NCBI RefSeq assembly: GCF_022664535.1
Contig: NZ_JAKUJY010000007.1
Location: forward strand, 62,001 to 126,000
Reading direction: 5' to 3'
Source: Sphingobium trunci
Lineage (GTDB): Bacteria; Pseudomonadota; Alphaproteobacteria; Sphingomonadales; Sphingomonadaceae
Length of the DNA: 64,000 nucleotides
The position numbers were made by a program, and so were the translations under genes. Of the stretch, positions 21,451 to 29,106 are shown piece after piece (positions within the stretch are counted from its first letter, which is position 1; every line of letters starts with the position of its first letter). The notes below the pieces were generated by a model that saw only the letters and a program-made list of their open reading frames with translations, ran no database searches and had not been told where the DNA came from.

Positions 21451-22854
21451 CTATCGCTGGTCCTGATAGGCCATCTGCAAAATCCCCCAATGCCTGCCGC
21501 GCACATGGATGGAGGCGATGACCTGTTTCAGCAGGATCACGTCGCCCTCCGCGGTCAGCCGCCGATAGGCCTTGAGGCAGAAGGGATCGGTGATCCTGGC
21601 CTGTTCGCGCGTGTCGGGAAAGTCGAAGATCACGCCCTGCCGGGAAAATTCCATGTTCCAATTGTCGTCGCCCGGCCGCTGCGGATGCGAACGTTCGGGC
21701 ATGGCCACCGCGCCGAAACTGTTGCGGTCGGTGAAGGTCATGCCGAACAGTCCGGCAAAGCCCCGCGCCTTTTCCTGCCAGACCCGCGCGGCGGGGATCA
21801 GCACCGGCTGGACCGGATGGCTGTATTGGGGCGGCTGCGTGCCGGCGATGGGCGCGTAAAATTCGCTGAACAGCTCGGCCTCGGTCAGCCTGCCTTCGTC
21901 CAGCGCCTGCTCGATCGCCCCGCTCACCGCCTTCGCCGCGTCCAGGCAGAAATCGATATAGGGCGAATCCGGAATCTCGACGCCGCTCTCCGCGACCAGT
22001 TGCAGCAACTGGTTGGTGTCTTCGCTGGCGACGGAAATCCGCCCCGACAGCCTTTGCAGGCCGCCGGCATTGTCGGTCGATGTGCTGGCCAGCGCCAGCA
22101 GCCCGGTCCTGATCTCGCCCGCCGAACCGACCATCGACGCGATTCGCTGCGCCACGGCTTCGCTGTTGCTGGACAGGTCGCCCATCAGCGATCCCAGCCG
22201 CTCGACCAGCATCTCGATATTCTTGGTGTCGGACAGCGCCATGCGCGCGGTTTCGGCGCCATGGTTGATGCCCTCCAGCATCTTGCCCGCCTCGCCGGTC
22301 AGCGCGCCGATCGACTGTTCGATGGTCTGCGTCGCCGACGCGGTTTCCTGCGCCAGCTTCTTCACCTCCGCCGCCACCACGGCAAAGCCGCGCCCGGCAT
22401 CGCCCGCGCGCGCCGCCTCGATCGTGGCATTGAGGGCCAGCAAATTGGTCTGGCTGGCGATGCCGCTGATGACGCTGGTGACATGGGCGACGGTCTTGAG
22501 CGCCTCGCGAAAGCCGTCGAGCTGCGCATGGACGCTGCCCACCCGCTCGATCAGGTCGACGAAATTGGCGTTGGCGTCGGACAGCTGCCGCCCCGAATCA
22601 TCGATGATGCCGCGCGCCGCGACCGCCTTTTGCCGCGCATCCTGCCCGGCCAGCGACACGCTTTCGCCGTCGCGCGACAATTGCGCCGCCGCGCCGCTGA
22701 TCGCCTCGATCGTGCGGGCCTGATGAGTGACGCGGTCGGCCAGCTCGCTGATGTCCGCCTGCAAGTCGAGCGTGCGGATGCCCAGGTCGCCAGACAATTT
22801 GGCCACCTTCATCACCGCATCTTCGACGTTCCGCTTTTTCGCCTGATTTTCCAC
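21451..22854 (-). CDS. Soluble methyl-accepting chemotaxis protein
   Basis: A 467-residue transducer with no signal peptide or membrane span, so cytoplasmic. The signalling hairpin tip [23 protein letters not shown] (about residues 130-152) and the flanking [16 protein letters not shown] are diagnostic. Heptad-rich coiled coil spans about 30-290. The C-terminal third (about 300-467) is a different, globular domain rich in Trp/Phe ([34 protein letters not shown]), probably the sensory part. No che genes are adjacent. Confidence 0.85.
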   Translation of the reverse strand: MENQAKKRNVEDAVMKVAKLSGDLGIRTLDLQADISELADRVTHQARTIEAISGAAAQLSRDGESVSLAGQDARQKAVAARGIIDDSGRQLSDANANFVDLIERVGSVHAQLDGFREALKTVAHVTSVISGIASQTNLLALNATIEAARAGDAGRGFAVVAAEVKKLAQETASATQTIEQSIGALTGEAGKMLEGINHGAETARMALSDTKNIEMLVERLGSLMGDLSSNSEAVAQRIASMVGSAGEIRTGLLALASTSTDNAGGLQRLSGRISVASEDTNQLLQLVAESGVEIPDSPYIDFCLDAAKAVSGAIEQALDEGRLTEAELFSEFYAPIAGTQPPQYSHPVQPVLIPAARVWQEKARGFAGLFGMTFTDRNSFGAVAMPERSHPQRPGDDNWNMEFSRQGVIFDFPDTREQARITDPFCLKAYRRLTAEGDVILLKQVIASIHVRGRHWGILQMAYQDQR

Positions 22855-22909
22855 GGGCCTGATGGCTATCGGACGATGGTAAAATATCCGTTATCGATGC
22901 GCCCGGCCG

Positions 22910-23842
22910 TTACAGGGCGCCCATCAACGCCAGCACCACGCCGCCCGCCACCAGCATCAGCCCCATGACCTCGCTGCGCGCCATTCGCTCGCCCAGGTAG
23001 AAATGGCCGAAGCCCAGGGTGAAGGCGACCTCGATCTGGCCGACGATCCGTACCAGCGCGACCGGCGCGGTGGCAAAGCCGGTGAACCAGCAGGCCGATC
23101 CCAGCGAGGACAGCAGCCCGACCTGCCCCGACACGCGCCAGCTGCGGAAGACCCGGCCGATCTGGTCCGGCTCGCGCAGCAGCATATAGCCGCCCTGCAT
23201 CACTGTCTGCATCGCCACCGTCACCACCAGCACGACCAGCGCGGCCCATATCGGATCGGCGCCCCCCACCGCCTGCGTCGCCCGCCTGATGCCGATGGCG
23301 GTCAGGGCGAAGAAAAAGCCCGATGCAATCCCGCACAGCGCCGCCGGCTGGCCGAGCGCCTTGGCGAAGTCCGCCACGCCCATCCGCCTGCCCCCGGTCG
23401 ACAGCAGCATGACGCCGATCACGCCGCAGCCGATTCCCGCCCAGGCCAGCGGATGCAGCCGCTCGCCCAGCAGCAGGAAGGACAGGATCGCGCCCTGCAC
23501 CGCCTCGGTCTTGGAATAGGCGGTGCCGACGACGAAATTGCGATGGGCAAACGCCATGATGAGCAGGTTGGTGGCAATGATCTGCGCCAGCCCGCCGCCC
23601 AGGCAGAAGAGCAGGAACAGCGGATCGGGCGAGGGCAGGGGCGCGGGAAACAGCAGCCGGTATCCGCCCAGCAGCAGCGCCGTGAAGGGCAGCCCGTAAA
23701 GATAGCGCACCAGCCCTGCGCCATTGACCGACAGGCTGTGGCTCACCCGCCGCTGCACCGCGGTCCGCCACGCCTGCACCCCGCCCGCCATCAATGTCGC
23801 GGGCAACCAGATCGGAAAACTCATGTCGCTACTCATACTCAT
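22910..23842 (-). CDS. DMT-superfamily (EamA-like) transporter
   Basis: An inner-membrane protein of about 310 residues with roughly ten hydrophobic spans and internal duplication typical of the drug/metabolite transporter family; substrate unknown. Candidate starts are ATGs at 23842, 23836 and 23824 (MSMSSDMSFPIW); an upstream non-ATG extension to 23881 would pass through the fumarase terminator hairpin and is unlikely. If 23842 is used, the start codon directly abuts the terminator T-run, so 23824 may be the true start. Confidence 0.82.
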   Translation of the reverse strand: MSMSSDMSFPIWLPATLMAGGVQAWRTAVQRRVSHSLSVNGAGLVRYLYGLPFTALLLGGYRLLFPAPLPSPDPLFLLFCLGGGLAQIIATNLLIMAFAHRNFVVGTAYSKTEAVQGAILSFLLLGERLHPLAWAGIGCGVIGVMLLSTGGRRMGVADFAKALGQPAALCGIASGFFFALTAIGIRRATQAVGGADPIWAALVVLVVTVAMQTVMQGGYMLLREPDQIGRVFRSWRVSGQVGLLSSLGSACWFTGFATAPVALVRIVGQIEVAFTLGFGHFYLGERMARSEVMGLMLVAGGVVLALMGAL

Positions 23843-23843
23843 G

Positions 23844-23877
23844 AAAAAACGCGCCGCTCGAAGACCGGGCGGCGCGT
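23844..23877 (-). terminator. Rho-independent terminator of fumarase gene
   Basis: Read on the minus strand: ACGCGCCGC, an 11-base loop, GCGGCGCGT, then a run of T's (AAAAAA on the plus strand at 23844-23849). A 9-bp GC-rich perfect stem plus T-tract, 29 bases after the fumarase stop. Confidence 0.85.
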
Positions 23878-23905
23878 CCAAATTCCAACGAAGGAGAAGA
23901 GACGC

Positions 23906-25426
23906 TCACGCGCCTTCGAGCAGATGCTCCTTCCGGATCTTCTCCTGCCACACCAGCGGGGCGAGGCGGTGGACATTCTGGCCCTCGCTGTCGACCGCGA
24001 CCGTCACGGGCATGTCCTGCACCGTGAATTCGTAGATCGCTTCCATGCCCAGATCCGCAAAGCCCACGACCTTGGCTTCCTTGATCGCGCGCGCCACCAG
24101 ATAGGCCGCGCCGCCGACCGCCATCAGATAGGCGCTCTTGTGCTTGGCGATGCTATCGGTCGCCGCCGGACCACGCTCGGCCTTGCCGACGCAGGCGGCG
24201 AGGCCCTGTTCCAGCATCATGTCCATGAACTTGTCCATGCGGGTCGCGGTCGTCGGGCCGGCCGGGCCGACCACCTCGTCGCGCACCGGATCGACCGGGC
24301 CGACATAGTAAATGACGCGGCCCTTGAAATCGACCGGCAGCTCCTCGCCCCTGGCCAGCATGTCCTGGATGCGCTTGTGCGCGGCGTCGCGCCCGGTCAG
24401 CATCCTGCCGTTCAGCAGCAGCCGGTCGCCATGCTTCCAGCTTTGCACCATTTCCGGCGTCAGCGTGTCCAGGTCGACCCGGATCGCTTCCTTGCTCGGC
24501 TTCCAGTCGACCTGCGGCCATTCGGAAATCTTCGGCGCCTCCAGATAGGCCGGACCCGACCCGTCCAGCGTGAAATGCGCATGGCGGGTCGCCGCGCAGT
24601 TCGGGATCATCGCCACCGGCTTGCCCGCCGCATGGCAGGGATAGTCGTAGATCTTGACGTCGAGGATGGTCGAAAGCCCGCCCAGACCCTGCGCCCCGAT
24701 GCCCAGCGCATTGACCTTGTCGAAAATCTCGATGCGCAGCTTCTCGATATCATTTTGCGGCCCGCGCGCTTTCAGCTCGCCCATGTCGATGGGTTCCATC
24801 AGCGATTCCTTGGCCAGCGCCACGGCCTTTTCCGCCGTGCCGCCGATGCCGATGCCCAGCATGCCGGGCGGGCACCAGCCCGCGCCCATTTGCGGGATCA
24901 TCTCCAGCACCCAGTCGACGATCGAATCGCTGGGGTTCATCATCTTGAACTTGGTCTTGTTCTCGCTGCCGCCGCCCTTGGCCGCGACGTCGACGGTCAC
25001 CTTGTTGCCCGGCACCATCTCGACATTCAGGACGCAGGGCGTGTTGTCCTTGGTGTTGACGCGGCTGAACGCCGGGTCTTTCAGGATCGAGGCGCGCAGG
25101 CGGTTTTCCGGGTTGAGGTAAGCCTTGCGCACGCCCTCGTCGACGACCTCCTGCATGGAGCGGCTATTGTCGTCCAGGCGGCAGTCCATGCCCCATTTGA
25201 CGAAGACGTTGACGATGCCGGTGTCCTGGCAGATCGGGCGATGCCCTTCGGCGCACATGCGGCTGTTGGTCAGGATCTGGGCGATGGCGTCCTTGGCCGC
25301 CGGATTGGCTTCGGCGTCATAGGCTTTGCCCAGCGCGCGGATATAATCCATCGGATGATAGTAACTGATGAACTGCAGCGCGTCGGCGACGCTCTCGATC
25401 AGATCGGCGGTCTTGATGACGGTCAT
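23906..25426 (-). CDS. Fumarate hydratase class I
   Basis: Oxygen-sensitive [4Fe-4S] fumarase of the TCA cycle (fumarate to malate). 506 residues in one chain. Three cysteines likely ligate the cluster: RPICQDTG (Cys66), GAGWCPPG and IPNCAATRH. The C-terminal beta domain shows YYVGPVDPVRDEVVGPAGPTTATRMD, typical of the FumA/FumB type. Start ATG at 25426. A clear terminator follows the stop. Confidence 0.95.
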   Translation of the reverse strand: MTVIKTADLIESVADALQFISYYHPMDYIRALGKAYDAEANPAAKDAIAQILTNSRMCAEGHRPICQDTGIVNVFVKWGMDCRLDDNSRSMQEVVDEGVRKAYLNPENRLRASILKDPAFSRVNTKDNTPCVLNVEMVPGNKVTVDVAAKGGGSENKTKFKMMNPSDSIVDWVLEMIPQMGAGWCPPGMLGIGIGGTAEKAVALAKESLMEPIDMGELKARGPQNDIEKLRIEIFDKVNALGIGAQGLGGLSTILDVKIYDYPCHAAGKPVAMIPNCAATRHAHFTLDGSGPAYLEAPKISEWPQVDWKPSKEAIRVDLDTLTPEMVQSWKHGDRLLLNGRMLTGRDAAHKRIQDMLARGEELPVDFKGRVIYYVGPVDPVRDEVVGPAGPTTATRMDKFMDMMLEQGLAACVGKAERGPAATDSIAKHKSAYLMAVGGAAYLVARAIKEAKVVGFADLGMEAIYEFTVQDMPVTVAVDSEGQNVHRLAPLVWQEKIRKEHLLEGA

Positions 25427-25519
25427 CTACCCTGGTTCCCATATTTGCGGCCCGCCCTGCACGGCGGGTCCATGCAGGCGCGGCTATAGGCCTTTGGCGC
25501 CCCGAGTCCAGACGCGCCT

Positions 25520-26167
25520 TCACCCGTTGGCGTAGGGGAACATGGGCCACCACGGCTCCTTCTCCTGCAGCACCCGCGCAAAGCTCTCCCGCGCCTCCAC
25601 CCGCTCCAGATAGGCGGCCAGCGCCGGAAAGCCGCTCCGCACCGGCACGATCCTGTCCGCATAGAAGAGCGAAGGCGCCGCCGCGCAGTCGGCCAGCGTG
25701 AAGTCGTCCCCCGCAGCCCAGCGCCGCCCCGCCATCCGCGCCTCCAGCAGCGCATAGGCCTTGCCCAGCGTCGCCCGCGCCTGATCCATGCCATGGGGAT
25801 CGCGCGCCACCCCTTCGGGCCGGATGCGGTCGCCGACCAGCGCCTGCATCGGCGTCATCACATAATTGTCGAACAGCCGGTCCATCAGCCGCACCTCCAG
25901 CGCCGCCTCCGCATCCTGCGGGATCGGCCGGAAGGGGCCGGGGCAATGCTGCCCGACATATTCCACGATGATGCTGGCCTCCGCCACGGTCACGCCCCGC
26001 GCCTCGTCGCGCAGCACCGGAAACCTGCCGATCGGCCAGAGCGTCAGCCACGCCTCGGCCACGGCCGGATCGTCCAGCATCCTCGGCTCGAACGGGGTGC
26101 CATTCTCGTAAAGGGCGATCAGCACCTTCCAGCAATAGGAGGAGAGCGGGTGATAATAGAGAATCAT
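25520..26167 (-). CDS. Glutathione S-transferase family protein
   Basis: A 215-residue protein with an N-terminal thioredoxin-like domain (YYHPLSSYCWKVLIALYENGTPFE; GRFPVL cis-proline region; EASIIVEYV glutathione contact) and a C-terminal helical domain (DDFTLADCAAAPSLFYAD). The start at 26167 follows a GGAGAGG site; an upstream frame to 26233 lacks a site. Substrate unknown. Confidence 0.9.
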   Translation of the reverse strand: MILYYHPLSSYCWKVLIALYENGTPFEPRMLDDPAVAEAWLTLWPIGRFPVLRDEARGVTVAEASIIVEYVGQHCPGPFRPIPQDAEAALEVRLMDRLFDNYVMTPMQALVGDRIRPEGVARDPHGMDQARATLGKAYALLEARMAGRRWAAGDDFTLADCAAAPSLFYADRIVPVRSGFPALAAYLERVEARESFARVLQEKEPWWPMFPYANG

Positions 26168-26472
26168 GACGGGGCACCTCTCCGGCGGTCTTTTCGAGGC
26201 CGCCAATGTGCCATCCCGCCCGGTCCGGATCACCCCCTTCCGTCACCGAACCGTCATCCGCGTTCGGCCGGGGAATCGCAGAATCCAGCAATCGCTTGGC
26301 AAGCCAAATTTATTTTACGGACGCAATTGTCCCTCTTGCCTTTTCGAGAGGTGAGGAAAGTCCATGCGTCGCTGCGACGCACCGTTCCGAACCGTCGATG
26401 AAATGAGTCATGGCAGCGGCGAACCGAGTCCCTGAACTGTCATTTACCCCCTTGCAAGCAAATGAAGCTGTG

Positions 26473-26488
26473 GCACTATCCCTTGTAT
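26473..26488. promoter_or_regulatory. NrdR-like box 1
   Basis: GCACTATCCCTTGTAT matches 11 of 16 positions of the NrdR consensus ACACWATATATWGTGT, keeping the CACTAT and TTGT half-site bases. Its partner starts exactly 32 bp downstream, the usual spacing of NrdR box pairs (three helical turns). Confidence 0.65.
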
Positions 26489-26504
26489 CGGGTTAACGGG
26501 GGTT

Positions 26505-26520
26505 ACCCAACAGATTGTGA
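26505..26520. promoter_or_regulatory. NrdR-like box 2
   Basis: ACCCAACAGATTGTGA matches 12 of 16 positions of the NrdR consensus and lies 32 bp after box 1, 165 bp before the nrdA start. NrdR is the dATP/ATP-sensing repressor of ribonucleotide reductase operons. Confidence 0.65.
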
Positions 26521-26685
26521 TCGCACCAACCGGGCTGGTTCCCGGAGGGAGGGTGTTTTTGCCCTTGTGATCTGCTCTGCGGGGCCCATCTCCGTGCCTG
26601 ACCGGGTCGAAAATGCTAAGTTCTTTCGGCCCGGCCGCCAGGGCTTGACCGAATCGAACGGAACGGGAACATTCGGGGGCTGGTC

Positions 26686-28620
26686 ATGGATTTTCGAGAT
26701 AGCGAACAGGTGAGTGCAAGCGACGTGGCAACCGTGATTGACGAAGTGGTCGAAACCGTGGCGGAAAAGAAGGCAACGCCAGCCCCGAAGGCTGACCCCG
26801 CGCCCAGCTCGTCTACCGTGCAGGAGCGCCGCTTCCACGTCGTGACGGACGACAGCCGCGACGCGCTGCTGACCGATTTCGGCAAGGACACGCTGCAGGA
26901 CCGCTATCTGCTGCCCGGCGAATCCTATCAGGATCTCTTCGCCCGCGTCGCCGCCGCCTATGCCGATGACGCGGACCATGCCCAGCGCGTCTACGACTAT
27001 ATCTCGCGCCTCTGGTTCATGCCCGCCACGCCCGTCCTGTCGAACGGCGGCACCGGCCGTGGCCTGCCGATCAGTTGCTATCTCAACAGCGTCGATGACA
27101 GCCTGGAGGGCATCGTCAACACCTGGAACGAGAATGTCTGGCTCGCCTCGCGCGGCGGCGGCATCGGCACCTATTGGGGCAATGTGCGCGGCATCGGCGA
27201 GCCGGTGGGCCTCAACGGCAAGACCAGCGGCATCATTCCCTTCGTCCGCGTGATGGACTCGCTGACCCTTGCGATCAGCCAGGGCAGCCTGCGCCGCGGC
27301 TCGGCCGCCTGCTATCTCGACATCTCGCATCCGGAGATCGAGGAGTTTCTGGAAATCCGCAAGACGTCCGGCGACTTCAACCGCAAGGCGCTGAACCTGC
27401 ACCATGGCGTCCTCCTCACCGACGAGTTCATGGAGGCGGTTCGCGACGGCAGGGAATTCGCCCTGCGCAGCCCCAAGGACCAGTCTGTGCGCGGCAGCGT
27501 CAATGCCCGTGCCCTGTTCCAGAAGCTGGTGGAGGTCCGCCTCGCCACCGGCGAACCCTATATCGTCTTCAACGACACCGTGAACCGCACGATGCCCAAG
27601 CATCATCGCGATCTCGGCCTCAAGGTGTCGACCTCCAACCTCTGCTCGGAAATCACTTTGCCGACGGGTCGCGACCATATCGGCAATGACCGCACGGCCG
27701 TCTGCTGTCTCTCCTCGCTCAATCTCGAAACCTGGGATGAGTGGAAGGACGACAGGCAGTTTGTCGAGGACGTCATGCGCTTCCTCGACAATGTGCTGCA
27801 GGACTATATCGACCGCGCGCCGCCGGAAATGGCGCGGGCGAAATATAGTGCGAGCCGTGAACGGTCGGTGGGCCTGGGGGTGATGGGGTTCCACTCCTTC
27901 CTCCAGGCCCGGGGACTCCCGTTTGAAGGCGCGATGGCCAAGTCGTGGAACCTGCGCATCTTCAAGCATATCAACGAGAAGGTGAACGAAGCCTCGATGC
28001 AGCTCGCGGTCGAGCGCGGCCCGTGCCCGGACGCCGCCGACATGGGCGTGATGGAGCGCTTCAGCTGCAAGATGGCGATCGCGCCCACCGCGTCCATCTC
28101 CATCATCTGCGGCGGCGCCTCGGCCTGCATCGAGCCGATCCCGGCGAATATCTACACCCACAAGACGCTGTCGGGCAGCTTCGCGGTCAAGAACCCGTAC
28201 CTTGAAAAGCTGCTGGTCGAAAAGGCGAAGGATTCGACGGCGGTCTGGAACTCGATCCTCGAAAAGGGCGGCTCGGTCCAGCATCTCGACTTCCTCTCCC
28301 AGGAGGAAAAGGACACGTTCAAGACCAGCTTCGAAATCGACCAGCGCTGGCTGCTCGAACTGGCCGCCGATCGCACGCCCTATATCGACCAGGCCCAGTC
28401 CCTCAACCTCTTCATCCCCGCCGATGTGGAGAAATGGGATCTGCTCATGCTCCACTACCGGGCGTGGGAACTGGGCATCAAGTCGCTCTACTATCTCCGC
28501 TCCAAGTCGGTCCAGCGCGCCGGCTTCGCGGGCGGCGTGGAGGCCGACAACACCATCGACGCCCCGAAATTCGAAATCGGCGAGACCACCGACTATGACG
28601 AGTGCCTCGCCTGCCAGTAA
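26686..28620 (+). CDS. nrdA: Ribonucleoside-diphosphate reductase alpha subunit
   Basis: Catalytic large subunit of class I ribonucleotide reductase, converting NDPs to dNDPs. 644 residues. Active-site features: GLPISCYLN and VCCLSSLNL (redox cysteines), STSNLCSEI (thiyl-radical cysteine), IAPTASISIICGGASACIEP, the tyrosine pair region KSLYYLRSK and a C-terminal thiol shuttle ECLACQ. Odd: the first about 50 residues are a low-complexity Ala/Pro/Glu tail instead of the roughly 90-residue ATP-cone that mediates overall activity control in many NrdA proteins. The 3' end overlaps the inferred start of the inserted DUF559 gene. Confidence 0.95.
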   Translation: MDFRDSEQVSASDVATVIDEVVETVAEKKATPAPKADPAPSSSTVQERRFHVVTDDSRDALLTDFGKDTLQDRYLLPGESYQDLFARVAAAYADDADHAQRVYDYISRLWFMPATPVLSNGGTGRGLPISCYLNSVDDSLEGIVNTWNENVWLASRGGGIGTYWGNVRGIGEPVGLNGKTSGIIPFVRVMDSLTLAISQGSLRRGSAACYLDISHPEIEEFLEIRKTSGDFNRKALNLHHGVLLTDEFMEAVRDGREFALRSPKDQSVRGSVNARALFQKLVEVRLATGEPYIVFNDTVNRTMPKHHRDLGLKVSTSNLCSEITLPTGRDHIGNDRTAVCCLSSLNLETWDEWKDDRQFVEDVMRFLDNVLQDYIDRAPPEMARAKYSASRERSVGLGVMGFHSFLQARGLPFEGAMAKSWNLRIFKHINEKVNEASMQLAVERGPCPDAADMGVMERFSCKMAIAPTASISIICGGASACIEPIPANIYTHKTLSGSFAVKNPYLEKLLVEKAKDSTAVWNSILEKGGSVQHLDFLSQEEKDTFKTSFEIDQRWLLELAADRTPYIDQAQSLNLFIPADVEKWDLLMLHYRAWELGIKSLYYLRSKSVQRAGFAGGVEADNTIDAPKFEIGETTDYDECLACQ

Positions 28621-29101
28621 CCCGATAATCTCCTCTCCCCTTGCGGGAGAGGAAGGGGCCCGCGCGGTGCAGCCGCGTGGGAAGGTGAGGGGTAAGGCCC
28701 CAAACCCGACGATCGCCCGGGCAAGGGAACTCCGCCGCAACGCAACCGACGCCGAGAAACGCCTCTGGACTTTGCTCCGCGAAAAGCTGCCTGCCGCGGA
28801 ATTCCGCCGCCAGGTCCCGATCGGCCCCTATTTCGCAGATTTCGCCTCTCATGCCGCCCGCCTGATCGTCGAACTGGACGGCGGTGGCCATGACGAAGCG
28901 ACGGACGCGCCCCGCACCGCCTTCCTCGAACGGGAAGGCTATCGCGTGATCCGCTTCTGGAACCATGACGTGATGCAGAATTCTGAAGGCGTGCTGGTCA
29001 CCATCGTCGGCGCCCTTCCCCCTCACCCTCCCACGCCTGACGGCGCGGGGCCCTCCCTCTCCCACAAGGGGAGAGGGTCTGGTATAAGTTTCGCGGAGTA
29101 A
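28595..29101 (+). CDS. DUF559 (endonuclease-like) protein inside the nrd operon
   Basis: A DUF559 protein of up to 168 residues, a PD-(D/E)xK-type nuclease relative (Vsr-like fold). The core runs from LRRNATDAEKRLWTLLREKL through FRRQVPIGPYFADF, LIVELDGGGHDEA and YRVIRFWNHDVMQN; the LIVELDGG aspartate/glutamate and VRQV-like glutamine region match the usual active site. The start is uncertain: ATG at 28595 lies inside nrdA, and GTGs at 28667 or 28685 fall in the left inverted repeat. N- and C-terminal tails are translations of the flanking repeats. The stop overlaps the GGAG ribosome site of nrdB. Cargo of the element at 28629-29083. Confidence 0.75.
   Translation: MTSASPASNPIISSPLAGEEGARAVQPRGKVRGKAPNPTIARARELRRNATDAEKRLWTLLREKLPAAEFRRQVPIGPYFADFASHAARLIVELDGGGHDEATDAPRTAFLEREGYRVIRFWNHDVMQNSEGVLVTIVGALPPHPPTPDGAGPSLSHKGRGSGISFAE
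28632..28697 (+). repeat. Left inverted repeat of DUF559 element
   Basis: Begins with CCTCTCCC-CTTGC-GGGAGAGG, an 8-bp hairpin, followed by a GC-rich segment ending GGTGAGGGGTAAGG. Reverse-complement partner is at 29014-29076. Confidence 0.8.
29014..29076 (-). repeat. Right inverted repeat of DUF559 element
   Basis: Reverse complement of the left arm with six substitutions and three gaps. Its hairpin is CCTCTCCC-CTTGT-GGGAGAGG on the minus strand; the only loop difference from the left copy is C/T. Confidence 0.8.
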
Positions 29102-29106
29102 CCACC

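Larger units (their letters stand above)
26168..26685. other. 518-base divergent region upstream of nrdA
   Basis: No gene of convincing coding character is seen here. It carries two NrdR-like boxes (26473-26488 and 26505-26520) and a 165-base stretch between the second box and nrdA that may be a long 5' leader. A small TTGGC-AA-GCCAA hairpin followed by an AT-rich run (about 26296-26316) was noted but its loop is too tight to call a terminator. Confidence 0.6.
28629..29083 (+). mobile_element. Candidate DUF559-carrying element with terminal inverted repeats
   Basis: About 450 bp between nrdA and nrdB: two inverted repeats, 28632-28697 and 29014-29076, enclose a DUF559 gene. 57 of 66 aligned positions agree between one arm and the reverse complement of the other. 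Each arm also contains its own hairpin. The tetramer ATAA occurs on both sides (28625-28628 and 29084-29087) but is too short to prove a target duplication. Mobility is inferred from structure and from the interruption of an otherwise tight nrdAB pair. Confidence 0.55.

Noticed and set aside
26290-26320. TTGGC-AA-GCCAA followed by an AT-rich run, as a terminator
   Set aside because: Two-base loop and 5-bp stem are not stable enough, and no plus-strand gene precedes it.
26521-26685. Riboswitch in the nrdA leader
   Set aside because: I could not build a conserved fold; class I enzymes are not usually under cobalamin riboswitches.
26503-28740. 745-codon open frame antisense to nrdA
   Set aside because: High G+C makes long antisense frames common; nrdA on the other strand has complete catalytic motifs and this frame has none.
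28625-29087. ATAA on both sides of the DUF559 element as a target-site duplication
   Set aside because: Four bases is weak evidence and the arm ends do not align symmetrically to it.
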